Assembly: GCA_947073645.1 (NCBI GenBank)
Contig: CAMTMK010000005.1
Location: 31,977-95,976 of the forward strand
Source: an uncultured bacterium
GTDB taxonomy: Bacteria > Cyanobacteriota > Vampirovibrionia > Gastranaerophilales > Gastranaerophilaceae
Length of the DNA: 64,000 nucleotides
Reading direction: 5' to 3'
Shown here: piece by piece, positions 39,801 to 48,191 of the stretch
How the letters are laid out: each line of letters starts with the position of its first letter
Position numbering within the stretch: the stretch's first letter is position 1
Translations under genes and position numbers: made by a program
Notes under the pieces: model-generated
What the model was told of the DNA's origin: nothing
What the model saw: the letters and a program-made list of their open reading frames with translations, nothing else
Databases searched by the model: none

Positions 39801-41752
39801 AATGTTTCGGCAACAGTTACTTCATCTTGATTAATTGTACCTGCGTTTGAACCTCCATTAATAACAATGTCGCCATTGCCTTTAATTGTTCCCGTGTTAT
39901 CAATAATTGCAGTAATTAATGCGCTATTTGTGATAGTTCCGCTGTTGTCTAACTTTTCAGAAACCGTCATGTCGGCAGAGTTTGTGAAATTACCACTGAT
40001 TGTAATATTGTTTTGGGTAATTCCTTTAGTATTTTCACCATTATTGATTACTAAATCACCTGCACCTGAAATTACAGCATTAGCTTTAAAGTTTCCGCTT
40101 GAAGTAATTGCTCCTGTGTTGTTTAGGTTTCCGCTGACAGTTATATTTTTTTGTGAAACAGTTCCTGAATTTGAGTGTTCATTAGAACCACTGCCAAGTG
40201 TTAAATTTCCTTCTCCTGTTATATTACCAGAGTTTGTGAATTTACCGTTTGAAGTGATGTCACCTGTATTAGTAATATTGTTGCCGTTATTTGTAAACTC
40301 ACCGTTAGCTGTAATCGTTTTTGTATTTTCAAAATCTCCGGTAACAGTAATATTTTTTTGAGTAATAGTACCGTTATTTTCTCCGCCTGAAATTGATATA
40401 TCACCATTACCTTTGATAGTTCCTGTGTTGTCAATAATTGCAGTAATTAAAGCGTTATTTGTAATAGTTCCGCTGTTGTCTAATTTTTCAGAAACAGTCA
40501 TGTTGGCAGAGTTTGTGAAATTACCGCTGATTGCAACATTGTTTTGAGTAATTGTTTTATCACTTGAACCTGATGTGATATTTAATGTGCCTGTACCGTC
40601 AATTACTGCATGGTTTGTAAATGTTGCATTTGAAGTAATTGTACCATTATTTGTAAAGGCATTGTTTAGCGTGACGTTGTTTTGTGTGATAGAACCTTCA
40701 TTTGTTCCGCCTGTAATTGTTATATTTCCGGCTCCGTCAATTTCGGCATCAGCAGAGTTTTTAATTTCAGCAATAATCATATTGCTAATATTAGTAATTT
40801 TGCCATCATTAGTTAAAATTTCATTAACTGTCATTTGCGCATTGTTGTCAAAGTTTCCGCTGATTGTAATGTTATTTTGAGTGATTCCTTTGGTATTTTC
40901 ACCGTCAGTGATTACTAAATCCCCTGCACCAGAAATTACAGCATTAGCTTTAAAATTACCGCTAGAAGTAATTGTTCCTGTGTTGTTTAGGTTTCCGCTG
41001 ACAGTTATATTTTTTTGTGAAACAGTTCCTGAATTTGTGTGTCCGTTAGAACCATTGCCAAGTGTTAAATTTCCTTCCCCTGTTATATTACCAGAGTTTG
41101 TAAATTCCCTGTTTGAAGTGATTTCACCATTGTTTGAGTATGTACCGTTTACGGTTACCTTATTTTGAACAATAGTACCATTATTTTCACCTTCATTAAT
41201 AATGAGATTACCTGTGCCTCTAATTTCGCCTGCATTATTCAGACTTTCAGAAGATGTTATATTGCCGTTATTATTGATTTTTCCGTTTATTGTTATATTG
41301 TTTTGGGAAATTGTTCCTGAATTTGTGTTATTGCTTAATTCGCTCCCGTTGATAGTAATTGAACCAGCACCAGTGATGTTACCGCTGTTGTTAAAGCCTG
41401 TATTTGCAATAATAGTATTACTGTTTTCAAAATCAGAAGTGATTTCAATAATAGCTTGTTCAATACTTCCGGCGTTAGAACCAGAACCGATTTTTAATTG
41501 ACCGGTTCCATCAATAGTGCCTGTCTGGCTGTTAATGAGTGTTTTAACATCAATTCCGCCATCTGGCAAAAGCCCATTGTTGGTAATTGAACCATTGTTA
41601 GTTAATGTGTTTACATTAATTAAATCATCTGTAGTCACTGAAGTTCCTGTCGGATATTCAATGTTAAAATCTCCTATAATGCCTGCTTCTGCAATATTCA
41701 TTACGCTAACTATTGCAGACAAGCATAATAATAGCTTAAATCTGTTTTTCAT
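36842..41752 (-). CDS. Large autotransporter adhesin-like protein (1636 aa)
   Basis: A Sec signal peptide (MKNRFKLLLCLSAIVSVMNI, with AEA before the probable cut) is followed by about 1250 residues of Asn/Thr/Gly-rich beta-helix repeats of the type N-G-x-I-T-x-x-G. The C-terminal 300 residues form an autotransporter beta-barrel (from GGIWYKTYGTFEHLQMNNGL to GLQAGFTYRLGK). The passenger is secreted through its own barrel to the cell surface. Two long internal duplications are seen. The final residue is Lys rather than the usual aromatic. Large antisense ORFs in the track are shadows of its repeats. Confidence 0.88.
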   Translation of the reverse strand: MKNRFKLLLCLSAIVSVMNIAEAGIIGDFNIEYPTGTSVTTDDLINVNTLTNNGSITNNGLLPDGGIDVKTLINSQTGTIDGTGQLKIGSGSNAGSIEQAIIEITSDFENSNTIIANTGFNNSGNITGAGSITINGSELSNNTNSGTISQNNITINGKINNNGNITSSESLNNAGEIRGTGNLIINEGENNGTIVQNKVTVNGTYSNNGEITSNREFTNSGNITGEGNLTLGNGSNGHTNSGTVSQKNITVSGNLNNTGTITSSGNFKANAVISGAGDLVITDGENTKGITQNNITISGNFDNNAQMTVNEILTNDGKITNISNMIIAEIKNSADAEIDGAGNITITGGTNEGSITQNNVTLNNAFTNNGTITSNATFTNHAVIDGTGTLNITSGSSDKTITQNNVAISGNFTNSANMTVSEKLDNSGTITNNALITAIIDNTGTIKGNGDISISGGENNGTITQKNITVTGDFENTKTITANGEFTNNGNNITNTGDITSNGKFTNSGNITGEGNLTLGSGSNEHSNSGTVSQKNITVSGNLNNTGAITSSGNFKANAVISGAGDLVINNGENTKGITQNNITISGNFTNSADMTVSEKLDNSGTITNSALITAIIDNTGTIKGNGDIVINGGSNAGTINQDEVTVAETLANTGSITANTFQNNSNITDADNTGSITVNKTGVNNGTITQNSIINNGQFTNNNTITASEITNKNQFVNNKDITANTVINDGTFINKGTDASLTNANVTNNNQFQVIDNANITVNNITNKGTIQISNSSTLNISAQENNLGGTINVDNGNNTLSVSGSEIVSSINIGKNESTTLNFIQGTINETAQVNLAQNSSLQIAGGTVNLNQNDNWNGSITLNSGSLNIADITSNSQLIAEGGELTLVENKGVLNIGSDSIIKGEVTTTIEEGAELNIKGGNVVLNTGDTWKGTINLGTEGLKDDSSTLTVGLPTEEMGTLHADNGNLIVDNLNLTIGDGSYIKQEVAIQTSGNIKIIDGGYVAINDNDTLASGAKITLEEGGTLDYGKTEDASALVVGNAGNLNLLSGSVLTISNGSNIKDAVALDIQKGATLNLEENLTLNLDSKDKWNGHIHNKNGIINAKGVTDASGSLKQEDGELNLSEASKISLNSDSTITGGDIKIEDNSTLTIDNALLSGGDMIIDENSAFIVKSAKDAEFSLDSLTSSGLVNVMNSQLNRANIENLSIENQANFNIDILGRSSLRNDSDKFIIGNVAGDGTIRIDDWKLFGDVFGYDAPIDRHVKLGDIFIDKDGNPIEATIETTDKTNFSPIGWYQLNKGAGTNYTLDLVKFNPQVFRGQVATVSQWMNQLSIDDMLFTHSMVLPSFKEEDGGKMANHYASTDPLFAPYQYSRKDGGIWYKTYGTFEHLQMNNGLKHVGNNAYGTLIGADFGLKDLKNGWKFMPTAYVGYNGAHQYWSNVSQYQNGGQAGFLGTWYKDNFIVGAMAYGGVYGNTMDVYGHTDETFNYFAGTAAKASYNIRIHRDFVIQPNLMAAYNYFGQQNWHSNFGQMGMMSGMLHGVNIAPGINFIWEKDTFSAYLTLQYMYNVNGASGGRAGNVHLPQLEMERGYIQYGIGFTKKFTDRASGYFQAVLRNAGRTGVGLQAGFTYRLGK
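39877..41126 (-). repeat. Long internal duplications within the autotransporter passenger
   Basis: Block 40009-40262 is repeated, highly similar at the DNA level, at about 40871-41126 (both encode NSGNITGEGNLTLG, NSGTVSQKNITVSGNLNNTG and NFKANAVISGAGDLV). Block 39877-40014 is repeated at 40410-40545 (NSGTITN..LITAIIDNTG). The copies are separated by 0.5 to 0.9 kb. The high DNA identity indicates recent duplication and gives substrate for recombination that would change passenger length. Confidence 0.75.
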
Positions 41753-41768
41753 TAGTACTTAATACTCC

Positions 41769-41814
41769 AAATTCTTCTTAATTCAACAATATTATTGTAT
41801 CTTAAGAAGAATTT
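41769..41814 (-). promoter_or_regulatory. Perfect 13-bp inverted repeat just before the autotransporter RBS
   Basis: AAATTCTTCTTAA (41769-41781) and its exact complement TTAAGAAGAATTT (41802-41814) flank a loop that can itself pair (ACAAT/ATTGT). On the mRNA, the arm ends right at the GGAG ribosome site of the autotransporter, so the hairpin could limit translation. It could also act as a DNA operator or terminate DedA transcription, though no U tract follows. Confidence 0.55.
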
Positions 41815-41849
41815 GAGGTTAATAATTTATGAAGATTTTTTAAAAAATT

Positions 41850-42476
41850 TTAAGATTCTTTTAAATGTTTGACATGTTTGTAAATATAAAGCACGCCGAG
41901 AATTCCAAAAATCACAACAATTGCTATGTCAAATTTATGCCATATATGTTTAAATGCTTCCATGTTCTGCCCCATTTTTACACCGACATATACAAGCAAG
42001 TAGCTCCATACAAGCGAACCTAAAAATGTCAGAGTGAAAAATATTCGTTTTTTTGCGCGTAAAATTCCTGCCGGAAGTGAGATGAAAGTTCTTACGACAG
42101 GAAGCATTCTGCAAATAAAAAATGCCCAATCCCCGTATTTTTCAACCCATTTGTCCGCTTCTTCAAGGTCTTTGTGAGAAACAAGAAAATATTTTCCATA
42201 TTTTTCAACGAATTTTCTTCCGCCAAAGTATCCCAAATAGTATGAAGGGATTGAACCTAATACGCATCCGAATGCTCCGGCGAGTGCGGCAATGTGAAAG
42301 TTCATTTCACCTTTGCTCACGATGTAGCCTGCAAATGGTAGTATTGCTTCACTGGGAAGTGGGATGTTGCAAGATTCTATTGCCATAAGAAGGCTTATGC
42401 CCCAAGGTCCCATAACGTTGATTACGTGTTCTATAAAATTAATTAAAAATGCTAAAATTGTGTTGATAAATTCCAT
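41850..42476 (-). CDS. DedA/SNARE-associated family membrane protein
   Basis: The 208-aa product has the DedA signatures: LMAIESCNIPLPSEAILPFA near the N terminus and FFICRMLPVVRTFISLPAGI in the middle, with membrane segments around these and a C-terminal helix (IAIVVIFGILGVLYIYKHV). DedA proteins act as lipid (undecaprenyl phosphate or phospholipid) transporters in the inner membrane. It starts 3 nt after the M49-like gene ends. Confidence 0.87.
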   Translation of the reverse strand: MEFINTILAFLINFIEHVINVMGPWGISLLMAIESCNIPLPSEAILPFAGYIVSKGEMNFHIAALAGAFGCVLGSIPSYYLGYFGGRKFVEKYGKYFLVSHKDLEEADKWVEKYGDWAFFICRMLPVVRTFISLPAGILRAKKRIFFTLTFLGSLVWSYLLVYVGVKMGQNMEAFKHIWHKFDIAIVVIFGILGVLYIYKHVKHLKES

Positions 42477-42479
42477 TTT

Positions 42480-44204
42480 TTATTCCTTTAATAACTTTTC
42501 AGCCAATTCTGATTCTGTTCTACCGTTTAATGTTTTATTTATTTTTTGAAGCTTTTGAGCAATAAGTTCTAAATTTTCTGTCCAAATAAAGTTGTCTAAA
42601 ACATATTTTTCAGCTTTGTCAAAATCACCTTCAATCTGTATTCTGACAATTTCTGATAACATTTCTTTTGCAATTGGAACAACTTTATCTATGTTAACGT
42701 GAATTTTGCTGTCAATGATATCGTATGCACCACGTTCTGAAAAATATTTGTTTTGCATTACTGTACGAACTCTGTGGGCTTGGCTCAAAGTCGGCTTGGA
42801 TTTTAAGAAGTTGTCTGCAATTGTTGTTACGATAATTTGTTTACGTTGTTCTTCTGTGTACATACCAAGTTCTGTGAGCAAATCTACGAATGCCAACGCA
42901 CCCATATCAGCTTTGTTTTCTTCAATGATGTTTCTATATTTGCCAAGAGTTTCGCAAGCTTTTTTAGGTCCGAGTGAGTGCGCATTTTCATGCCCGATTG
43001 TGAACCAGTGATCTGCTTCATCTAAATAATATTGATGTTGTTCTTTATCTAAAATTTCATCTAAACGTTCTTGAAGTTTTTTCGTATCGCTTATAAAGCG
43101 GATTTGTCTGTGATAAACGTTACGTCTGCCGCCACCTATTGTAAGCGATAACTTATCGTCATTTGGAAGATTTTCCGCCAAAGTAATTCCGCCTCTGTAT
43201 TCTCCGACATCGCCTGTAACAGCTACCAAATCAACATCAACCATAGTTTGTTTTGCATCCTGATTAGGGTTGATATTTTGTTCATATTCATCACTGAACG
43301 GCATGTTTTGCGCAAGTGTCGGAAGATACTGTTTGATTGCCATTAAAGCTTCTGTCCCTTTTTTATTTACAATACCTACACGTCCGCCTAAAAAATCCTT
43401 AGGAATAGGTGAAATTCCATGTTTTTCCAAAAGTTCTGATAATTCTTTATTCTCAACGATTGTACCTGTCATTTCGTCTTCGTAGTTTTCACGGGTAATT
43501 GTAAATTCAAGCGGTGTATCTTGCAATGTTGCCCATTTTTTATCAGCGTAAGCATCAAGCATCGGGTCAGCCTCTCTCAAAGCTTTTGCCTGTAATTTCA
43601 AATATTCGTTAAAATCAGCATTTGTTGAAACTTTAGAAGCAAGTTCCAATTCGTCCGCCATTTTGGAGAAATCTTCTTTGAATTTGTCGATGTAGTCTGT
43701 GCCTTTAAGATATTCACCGTCTCTTTCGATAACTGAGCGTTGCGTCAAGATTTTCTTTACATCTTCGGTTTTACCTTCATTTAACATTTTTGTTAAAATG
43801 TTGTGAAATTCCTCTTTGGATAAATCCTCTGGGTAAACGCCTTTGCCTGGCATTTCAACTATCCCTTTTGCAAGATTAATCTTATTTGACATTGTGTCAA
43901 TCGCGTTTATACCTTTTTGAGCATCAAAAAGAATTTTTGTGAGTTCTGCCTGTTTGTTACCGTTTGCAATTTCTTTATCTAAAAATGCTTTAAATTCTAA
44001 ATTGTGATGGCAGTCAATCTGCATATTAATTTTTTCTAATATATAAGCCGCTTTTACAAGGTGTTTTAAAGCTTCCTTGTCGCCTTCAGCAAGTTCAAGA
44101 TATTCGGGCGCATCGGCTTTAAGCATTTTTTTAGTCATTAAGTAATCTTTATGTGTACGTTTTTCCAATTCTTCCATGGAAAGATTAAATTCAAACTCTC
44201 TCAT
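42480..44204 (-). CDS. M49 (dipeptidyl-peptidase III)-like metallopeptidase
   Basis: The track start (44255) lacks an RBS; ATG at 44204 with AAGGAG is right (574 aa). A zinc HExxH motif (WFTIGHENAHSLGP, about residue 403) and a second motif EENKADMGAL about 20 residues later match M49-type enzymes, where HEXXGH and EECRAD bind zinc. HENAH in place of HELLGH is a variant also seen in short bacterial homologues. There is no signal peptide, so it should act in the cytoplasm. The first half is helical and not recognisable. Confidence 0.75.
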   Translation of the reverse strand: MREFEFNLSMEELEKRTHKDYLMTKKMLKADAPEYLELAEGDKEALKHLVKAAYILEKINMQIDCHHNLEFKAFLDKEIANGNKQAELTKILFDAQKGINAIDTMSNKINLAKGIVEMPGKGVYPEDLSKEEFHNILTKMLNEGKTEDVKKILTQRSVIERDGEYLKGTDYIDKFKEDFSKMADELELASKVSTNADFNEYLKLQAKALREADPMLDAYADKKWATLQDTPLEFTITRENYEDEMTGTIVENKELSELLEKHGISPIPKDFLGGRVGIVNKKGTEALMAIKQYLPTLAQNMPFSDEYEQNINPNQDAKQTMVDVDLVAVTGDVGEYRGGITLAENLPNDDKLSLTIGGGRRNVYHRQIRFISDTKKLQERLDEILDKEQHQYYLDEADHWFTIGHENAHSLGPKKACETLGKYRNIIEENKADMGALAFVDLLTELGMYTEEQRKQIIVTTIADNFLKSKPTLSQAHRVRTVMQNKYFSERGAYDIIDSKIHVNIDKVVPIAKEMLSEIVRIQIEGDFDKAEKYVLDNFIWTENLELIAQKLQKINKTLNGRTESELAEKLLKE

Positions 44205-44301
44205 ATAAATTCTCCTTTTTTCTTTTATAATAGCATAAATTAGTGTAAAAATCACCTTATTTAGTTTTGTAAAATCTTTGCGGTTCGCGGGTTGCGGGCA
44301 C

Positions 44302-44330
44302 TTGAGAAATATGTTAAAATGTGCTACAAT
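44302..44330 (+). promoter_or_regulatory. Promoter of the phosphodiester glycosidase gene
   Basis: TTGAGA (44302-44307), 17 bp and TACAAT (44325-44330) form a good sigma-70-type promoter. The leader is roughly 100 nt and contains a small inverted repeat (AGGAAGTTCCT). It diverges from the M49-like gene at 44204. Confidence 0.65.
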
Positions 44331-44438
44331 AGTAGTAGGAAGTTCCTTTTATATTATTAAAAAGGTTTCCGACGAGTGTTATTCCCCGCACCACTCTTAA
44401 ATCAAAAAGGTATCCGGTTACATAATCTTGGTGACGAT

Positions 44439-45695
44439 ATGGATACGATTATTTTTAATGAAAAAGATTATAAAAAGATGATTGAAACAGCAGTTAATGT
44501 TTCAGTTATCGGGGTTTTAATTTTGTGTCAGGGGCTATTGCCGTTACACGCGGGTAATGTGAGAGTCGCGCAGGTTACAGCTCCTGACTTTGATACAGGA
44601 CAGATAAAGATGCGGATTTTAAATGAGTTTTCTCCAGAAGTCCGCAGGCAAAATTTTGATACAATGGTCAGAAATAAATATCCTAAAGCAGTTATAACAG
44701 ATGTAACAAGCGGGGTAAAGCATGTCAAACTTACAAAATATTATTCAGGTAGACCCGTAAAAATTAATGTTGTAGAAGTCGATATGAAGTTGGCGAAGGA
44801 TTTGGAACTTACCCCCGCTTTGTCTTCAAATCAAACACTCAAAAGTAGAAGAACAATTTCAGCGATTGCTAAGAATAATAATGCTGTAGTAGCTTTAAAC
44901 GGTACATACTTTAAGCCTCAAACAGGCGTTCCTCTCGGAACTTTAATGATTAATAAAAAAATGTACACAGGTCCTATTTATGACAGGGTTGCAATGGGAA
45001 TTTTCGATAACGGTTTTGATATTGCCCGTGTTCAGCTTAACGCAACTGTAAAAGGAAGCGGACAAACAATAAAAGTTGATAATATCAATCAGCCGAGAAT
45101 GCTTTCAACATACGTTCTTGCCTATACTCCGGATTGGGGCAAAACTTCTCCCTATGCCCCTAAATATGGTATGAACCTGCTTGTTGAAGATAACATAATT
45201 ACAAAAGCTTCTGCAAATCCAATTGAAATCCCTGAAAACGGTTTTGTAATCTCAGGCCCTAAAAGTGTTTTGGAGTCATTATTAGATAAAAAAGATGCAA
45301 AATTAACTATAAATACTATGCCTGAATGGAAAAATGTAAAACATATTATAAGCGGAGGGCCATATCTTGTTAAAGATGAGGAAGTTTTCGTCGATATGAC
45401 TGCTCAAAAACTCGGTGCAATCGGAGGAAGAAACCCCAGAAGCGCAATCGGTTATACAGCTGATAACAACTTAATTCTTGTCGCTGTTGACGGAAGGGAA
45501 GGTAGTTCAATAGGTATGACCTTAATGGAGCTTGCACAATTTATGAAACAAATCGGCTGTACAAATGCAATGAACCTTGACGGCGGCGGTTCAACAGTTA
45601 TGTACGTTAACGGTCAAGTTGTAAATAATCCGCATCAAAAAGGCGGTATTCCGCTTTCAAATGCAATAATTTTATCATCAACTAACGACGACTGA
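44439..45695 (+). CDS. Phosphodiester glycosidase (NAGPA family) exported protein
   Basis: The ATG at 44439 is taken since the extra 21 residues in the track look like leader sequence (LFPAPLLNQK). A hydrophobic export segment (VSVIGVLILCQGLLPLHAG) follows a basic/charged N region of about 15 residues. The NAGPA domain (PF09992) is clear: NNAVVALNGTYFKPQTGVPL, ISGGPYLVKDEEVFVD, GGRNPRSAIGYTADNNLILV, DGREGSSIGMTLMELAQFMK, and GCTNAMNLDGGGSTVMYVNG. It removes N-acetylglucosamine-type caps from phosphodiesters at the envelope. It ends convergently with the Tic20-like gene with a 14-nt overlap. Confidence 0.85.
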   Translation: MDTIIFNEKDYKKMIETAVNVSVIGVLILCQGLLPLHAGNVRVAQVTAPDFDTGQIKMRILNEFSPEVRRQNFDTMVRNKYPKAVITDVTSGVKHVKLTKYYSGRPVKINVVEVDMKLAKDLELTPALSSNQTLKSRRTISAIAKNNNAVVALNGTYFKPQTGVPLGTLMINKKMYTGPIYDRVAMGIFDNGFDIARVQLNATVKGSGQTIKVDNINQPRMLSTYVLAYTPDWGKTSPYAPKYGMNLLVEDNIITKASANPIEIPENGFVISGPKSVLESLLDKKDAKLTINTMPEWKNVKHIISGGPYLVKDEEVFVDMTAQKLGAIGGRNPRSAIGYTADNNLILVAVDGREGSSIGMTLMELAQFMKQIGCTNAMNLDGGGSTVMYVNGQVVNNPHQKGGIPLSNAIILSSTNDD

Positions 45696-46089
45696 TATTT
45701 TGACCGATAATGTCTGAAATCCAGGGAATGTAACTGAATTTACCTATAAATGATGTTCCTGCAAGGTAAATTAATACAGAATAAATTACGATTTGTATTA
45801 ATGAATATCCGAATAGCAGCGGCATGTTAAGCAAAAATGCGATTTGCGCAACAAGTTTGTTTATTAACGGGATGAAGCTTAATATGTTTGAAACAAATCC
45901 AATAAAGAGCGACAATACCGTAAATCCCAGCGAAATAAATATTGATTGAAATATATGATATTGTAAGAAAGGTTTCAATCTCGCATTTGTAAACAAACTT
46001 ACAATAAGCCAAATAAAACCAGCCATTCCCATTGTTAAATAAGAAAGCGATGCTACAATTCTTTCAATCATACTAGGCATTTCGCGCAT
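45682..46089 (-). CDS. Tic20-like membrane protein (135 aa)
   Basis: Four hydrophobic helices are visible (SLSYLTMGMAGFIWLIVSLF, QSIFISLGFTVLSLFIGFVS, LLNMPLLFGYSLIQIVIYSV and the short YLAGTSFIG). The block RIVASLSYL ... PFLQYHIFQS resembles cyanobacterial Tic20/Ycf60-type proteins, in which an R-x-x-ASLSYL helix is followed by FL.YH.FQS. The function of bacterial homologues is not established. Start overlaps the TPR gene stop (TAATG). Confidence 0.6.
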   Translation of the reverse strand: MREMPSMIERIVASLSYLTMGMAGFIWLIVSLFTNARLKPFLQYHIFQSIFISLGFTVLSLFIGFVSNILSFIPLINKLVAQIAFLLNMPLLFGYSLIQIVIYSVLIYLAGTSFIGKFSYIPWISDIIGQNISRR

Positions 46090-47138
46090 TATGCTCTCCT
46101 GTTGTCAATGTATTCGTCAAGAACTTGTGTATAAACAAGTCTGTACTCATCATTTTCGGGTGCAATATTTATTGATGAACGATAAGAAGAAATAGCTTCT
46201 TCAATTTCACCTTTCAAGTAATGCGCATTACCTAACAGCATATATGTTTCTGCACTGTTTGGCTTTAATCTTAAACATTCTCTGTATAAATCAACAGCCA
46301 AATCCAAGAAATTAAAGTTTGTATAAAGGTTTGCAAGTAATGTTTGGGCATTAATTTCATTAGGATTGATGATTGCTGCACGTTTATACATTTCAACAGC
46401 CATGTCATATTCGCCAAATTCTGAAAGTGCAATCGCATAACAAATATAAGCTTTGTAATTATCACCTTCCATTTTTAAGGCTTTTTCAAAATAGTTGTAT
46501 GCTTTTTCACGCTCTTTCATCAATGTTAAAGTGTTACCTATACAGATTGCAACTATTTTGTTATCAGGATTCAATACAAATACTTTTTTATATAGTTCTA
46601 GTGCTGTTTCATAATCAAATAACTTAAAACAAACATTACCCATGTCAATTAAGGCTGTAAGATTCTCAGGGTCAAGCGATAAAGCTTTTTCATAATAAGC
46701 TTTTGATTCAATATAATCTTCGTTATCCTGATATAAAAGCGCAATAGCATTGTAAATTTCAGGGTTTGTTGAGTTTAAGTCAATAGCTCTGTTGTAATAG
46801 AAAAGTGCTTTTGGGAAGTTTTTCCATTCAGCAAAAACGTTACCCATGTTGTAATAAATCAAAAAGTTTTTAGGATTAACTTCTAATGCTCTATTGTAAT
46901 AAGAAAGAGATTTTCTGAAATCTTTTTCATAAAACCACATAGTTCCCATTCCCACTAATGCCTGAATATCATCAGGTTTTATTGTTAAAAGACTTTCTAA
47001 TACTGACATAACTTTGTCATAATCTTCGATTTGAAGATAAAGTTCTGACAATTTGTGGTAATTTTCCACATTCTGCGGGTCTTTAGCCATTGCTAATACT
47101 AATTCGTTAATTTGATTATTAATTTCTTCTCTACTCAT
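46089..47138 (-). CDS. TPR-repeat protein (349 aa)
   Basis: The start MSREEINNQINELVLAMAKD at 47138, behind TTAGGA, is preferred over the track start. About nine tetratricopeptide repeats follow back to back, e.g. YYNRALEVNPKNFLIYYNMG, YYEKALSLDPENLTALIDMG and CLRLKPNSAETYMLLGNAHY. It is a scaffold for protein interaction without catalytic residues or signal peptide. It is cotranslated with the Tic20-like protein, suggesting a shared membrane-associated role. Confidence 0.85.
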   Translation of the reverse strand: MSREEINNQINELVLAMAKDPQNVENYHKLSELYLQIEDYDKVMSVLESLLTIKPDDIQALVGMGTMWFYEKDFRKSLSYYNRALEVNPKNFLIYYNMGNVFAEWKNFPKALFYYNRAIDLNSTNPEIYNAIALLYQDNEDYIESKAYYEKALSLDPENLTALIDMGNVCFKLFDYETALELYKKVFVLNPDNKIVAICIGNTLTLMKEREKAYNYFEKALKMEGDNYKAYICYAIALSEFGEYDMAVEMYKRAAIINPNEINAQTLLANLYTNFNFLDLAVDLYRECLRLKPNSAETYMLLGNAHYLKGEIEEAISSYRSSINIAPENDEYRLVYTQVLDEYIDNRRA

Positions 47139-47219
47139 TGTTATTTTTCCTAAAATACTCTCCTGTATCATAATTCTACACTATTTTTAAGATTTTGCAA
47201 TAATGTAAAGTTACATAAA

Positions 47220-47243
47220 GAAAAAGCCCCTCAAAAAGGAGCT
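47220..47243 (-). terminator. Terminator after rsfS
   Basis: On the minus strand AGCTCC, a short U-rich loop, GGGGCT and TTTTTC form a hairpin with a T tract just after the rsfS stop. It separates rpiB-rsfS from the TPR operon. Confidence 0.65.
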
Positions 47244-47253
47244 CGTTACGTTA

Positions 47254-47646
47254 TTAAAATTCTCTGTAATCTTTTGAAAGTTCTTTCCATTCGCTTTCTG
47301 AAATACTGAAAGCATTACTCCAGAACTTCTCGATTGCATAAGTTTCGCGTTCATCTCTGTGCAGAATATGAACGATTACATCGCCGTAATCAAGTAAGTT
47401 CCAGCGGTTTTTGGCATCGTTTTCCATTCTGATAGGTGAACGTTCAAAAAATTCTTTAATTTTTTCTTTTGTATTGTTCATCAAAGCTTTTACCTGCGGA
47501 GTAGAATCTCCCGTAACGATTACAAAATAATCCGCTAATGATGAAACATTGCTAATATTTAAAATTGTAATATCTTTTCCTAACTTGTCATCAAGTGTTC
47601 CTGCAATAATACAGGCAAGTTCTTTTGAATCTATATCTTTTGTCAT
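47254..47646 (-). CDS. rsfS: Ribosomal silencing factor RsfS
   Basis: The 130-aa RsfS/Iojap pattern is complete: DITILNISNVSSLADYFVIV, TGDSTPQVKALMNNTKEKIK, RWNLLDYGDVIVHILHRDER and YAIEKFWSNA. RsfS binds ribosomal protein uL14 and blocks subunit joining when nutrients are low. It sits 9 nt after rpiB. Confidence 0.93.
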   Translation of the reverse strand: MTKDIDSKELACIIAGTLDDKLGKDITILNISNVSSLADYFVIVTGDSTPQVKALMNNTKEKIKEFFERSPIRMENDAKNRWNLLDYGDVIVHILHRDERETYAIEKFWSNAFSISESEWKELSKDYREF

Positions 47647-47655
47647 AATTTTTCC

Positions 47656-48096
47656 TTATATTGTGTCTAACATGTCAACTCTGCGTTGGTGTCTTCCGCC
47701 TTCAAATTCTGTTTTTAACCAAATATCAACGATATCAAGCATAAGGTTTTCGCCTATTACTCGTTCTCCAAGACATAAAACATTAGAATTATTGTGTTGT
47801 CTTGTCATTCTTGCAGAATATGTATCACCGCATAAAGCCGCTCTAATGCCTTGAACCTTGTTTGCAGCAATCGACATTCCGATACCTGTACCGCAAACTA
47901 AAATCCCTCTGTTGTATTCGCCTGATACGATTTTTTTTGCAACTTCCTTGGCTATAACAGGGTAATCGCAAGATTCTTTGTTATAAGTTCCTGCATCAAA
48001 AACTTCGATATTACGTGATTTTAGATAATCAATAATCGTTTTTTTGTAATTAAATCCGCCGTGATCAGATCCTATAACTACTTTCAAATCTTGCAT
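47656..48096 (-). CDS. rpiB: Ribose-5-phosphate isomerase B
   Basis: ATG at 48096 with GAGGTG upstream is preferred over 48111 (146 aa). RpiB features: VVIGSDHGGFNYKKTIIDYL, SCDYPVIAKEVAKKI, GILVCGTGIGMSIAANKVQG and RAALCGDTYSARMTRQHNNS followed by NVLCLGERV. It interconverts ribose-5-phosphate and ribulose-5-phosphate in the cytoplasm. First gene of the rpiB-rsfS operon. Confidence 0.94.
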   Translation of the reverse strand: MQDLKVVIGSDHGGFNYKKTIIDYLKSRNIEVFDAGTYNKESCDYPVIAKEVAKKIVSGEYNRGILVCGTGIGMSIAANKVQGIRAALCGDTYSARMTRQHNNSNVLCLGERVIGENLMLDIVDIWLKTEFEGGRHQRRVDMLDTI

Positions 48097-48156
48097 ATTA
48101 AAACACCTCACCTGCTATTATACACATATTTTTTAATTTTGCAAAGATGTTTTAAA

Positions 48157-48185
48157 AACAAAAGCCGGACGATTTCCGTCCGACT
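48157..48185 (-). terminator. Terminator of the 48.2-kb Gly-rich gene
   Basis: On the minus strand AGTCGGACG, loop GAAAT and CGTCCGGCT form a 9-bp hairpin with one G-T pair, followed by TTTTGTTTTT. It ends the transcript 6 nt after the gene and before rpiB. Confidence 0.8.
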
Positions 48186-48191
48186 TGCTTG

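Noticed and set aside
39877-41126. Insertion sequence or transposon
   Set aside because: The repeats stay in frame inside one ORF, with no transposase or terminal inverted repeats; they are passenger duplications.
39867-41762. Several long plus-strand ORFs opposite the autotransporter (39867, 40575, 40881, 41202, 41517)
   Set aside because: They are hydrophobic shadow frames produced by the repetitive Asn/Thr/Gly codons of the autotransporter on the other strand; none has a ribosome site.
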